From Desulfovibrio inopinatus DSM 10711 (lineage in GTDB: Bacteria > Desulfobacterota > Desulfovibrionia > Desulfovibrionales > Desulfovibrionaceae): a stretch of DNA of 64,000 nucleotides. The notes beneath the pieces are model-generated. The model had not been told where the DNA came from. It did no database searches and saw nothing but the letters and a program-made list of their open reading frames with translations. Location: contig NZ_AUBP01000005.1 of the NCBI RefSeq assembly GCF_000429305.1, positions 1-64,000 of the forward strand, written 5' to 3'. Each line of letters begins with the position of its first letter. The stretch's first letter is position 1. The translations under genes and the position numbers were made by a program. Shown piece by piece: positions 63,628 to 64,000 of the stretch.

Positions 63628-63999
63628 TTAATCGACAAGAAATCCTGGCGGCAGCTCCCCTGTATCCTGTTCCTGATTGGAAAGAGTCGGTGCGACTTTT
63701 ACTTTTCGGCTTATCGTCAAACCGGCTGCACGACCATATTCGGCATAGGATCCCGACGCCAAACGAACGGCTCCCATCGGTTCCACCGAAATGGCCGGCA
63801 AAGCTGTGACAGGACAATACCGCTCGCAAAAACCACATCCTGCACATTTATTCTCGTCAACGAATGGCACGGCCGAAACAATCCCCGGAACCTGACGCAA
63901 ACTGATCGCATCGTAGGGACACGCTTCATCACACACAAGGCATTTCCGATCAAGTTCCCAGGCAAGGCACTTTTGCCGTGTAATGTGAGCCGTTCCCAT
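63628..63999 (-). CDS. Ferredoxin-type 4Fe-4S protein, partial
   Basis: The visible 123 residues carry two four-cysteine groups: Cys11/20/23/27 with the wide spacing C-X8-C-X2-C-X3-CP, and Cys52/55/58/62 in CAGCGFCERYCP. The wide first group is typical of NapG/NapH-like ferredoxin domains, where it follows other domains. The first Met sits at the last bases of the window, so this is probably the C-terminal part of a longer electron-transfer protein. The final 45 residues lack cysteines. Nothing links it to moxR, 165 bp away. Confidence 0.75.
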   Translation of the reverse strand: MGTAHITRQKCLAWELDRKCLVCDEACPYDAISLRQVPGIVSAVPFVDENKCAGCGFCERYCPVTALPAISVEPMGAVRLASGSYAEYGRAAGLTISRKVKVAPTLSNQEQDTGELPPGFLVD

Positions 64000-64000
64000 T

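Overview
The window reads as ordinary core chromosome of a Gram-negative, motile, anaerobic deltaproteobacterium, most probably a member of the Desulfovibrionales. Pointers are the start of a 16S rRNA gene, an adenylate kinase whose Cys-His-Cys-Cys metal site matches the one described for Desulfovibrio gigas, a fused NIL-ferredoxin protein of the type linked to homocysteine synthesis in Desulfovibrio, a futalosine-pathway menaquinone gene (mqnA), and a siroheme/cytochrome c assembly/hemA cluster. I see no phage, insertion sequence, CRISPR array or tRNA gene. The genus assignment is inference from gene content.

Layout. 1-0.56 kb: 5' end of a 16S rRNA gene on the minus strand with three tandem, evenly spaced promoters. 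0.56-5.6 kb: asnS (-), ftsY (+) with a very long acidic tail, cheY (+). 5.7-11.4 kb (-): methyltransferase, purF, carB. 11.6-17.5 kb (+): ileS, lspA, a small membrane protein, a CpoB/YbgF-like lipoprotein, NIL-ferredoxin, cheZ. 17.6-20.2 kb (-): two glycosyltransferases. 20.3-26.3 kb (+): siroheme dehydrogenase, CcsA-type protein, hemA, a small unknown, tilS, adk, then mqnA as its own unit. 26.5-37.7 kb (-): rpsT, glyS, glyQ, recO, rodZ-like, two SurA-like proteins, mfd. 37.9-40.3 kb: cheW (-), a 74-residue unknown (+), ugd (-). 40.6-47.25 kb (+): pdxJ, acpS, nnr, a CBS protein, tsaE, lysC, cimA, closed by a terminator; then an acyltransferase. 48.5-53.7 kb (-): a sodium:solute symporter with its small subunit and a 67-residue membrane peptide, followed by a cNMP/CBS/nucleotidyltransferase regulator and a DnaQ-type exonuclease. 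53.9-63.5 kb (-): a MoxR/DUF58/BatA-BatB/C-BatD-BatE locus interrupted by corA. 63.6 kb to the end: a ferredoxin domain running off the window.

How they work together. Most genes are translation (asnS, ileS, glyQS, rpsT, tilS, tsaE), envelope assembly (lspA, cpoB-like, surA-like pair, rodZ-like, ugd, glycosyltransferases, ftsY), cofactors and amino acids (hemA, siroheme, pdxJ, acpS, lysC, cimA, mqnA), purine/pyrimidine entry steps (purF, carB) and chemotaxis parts scattered singly (cheY, cheZ, cheW, with no cheA here). The least explained parts are the symporter regulatory cassette, the Bat locus, the central part of FtsY and several conserved-looking small proteins. Starts were moved from the longest open frame to the codon best supported by a ribosome binding site or family alignment where stated.
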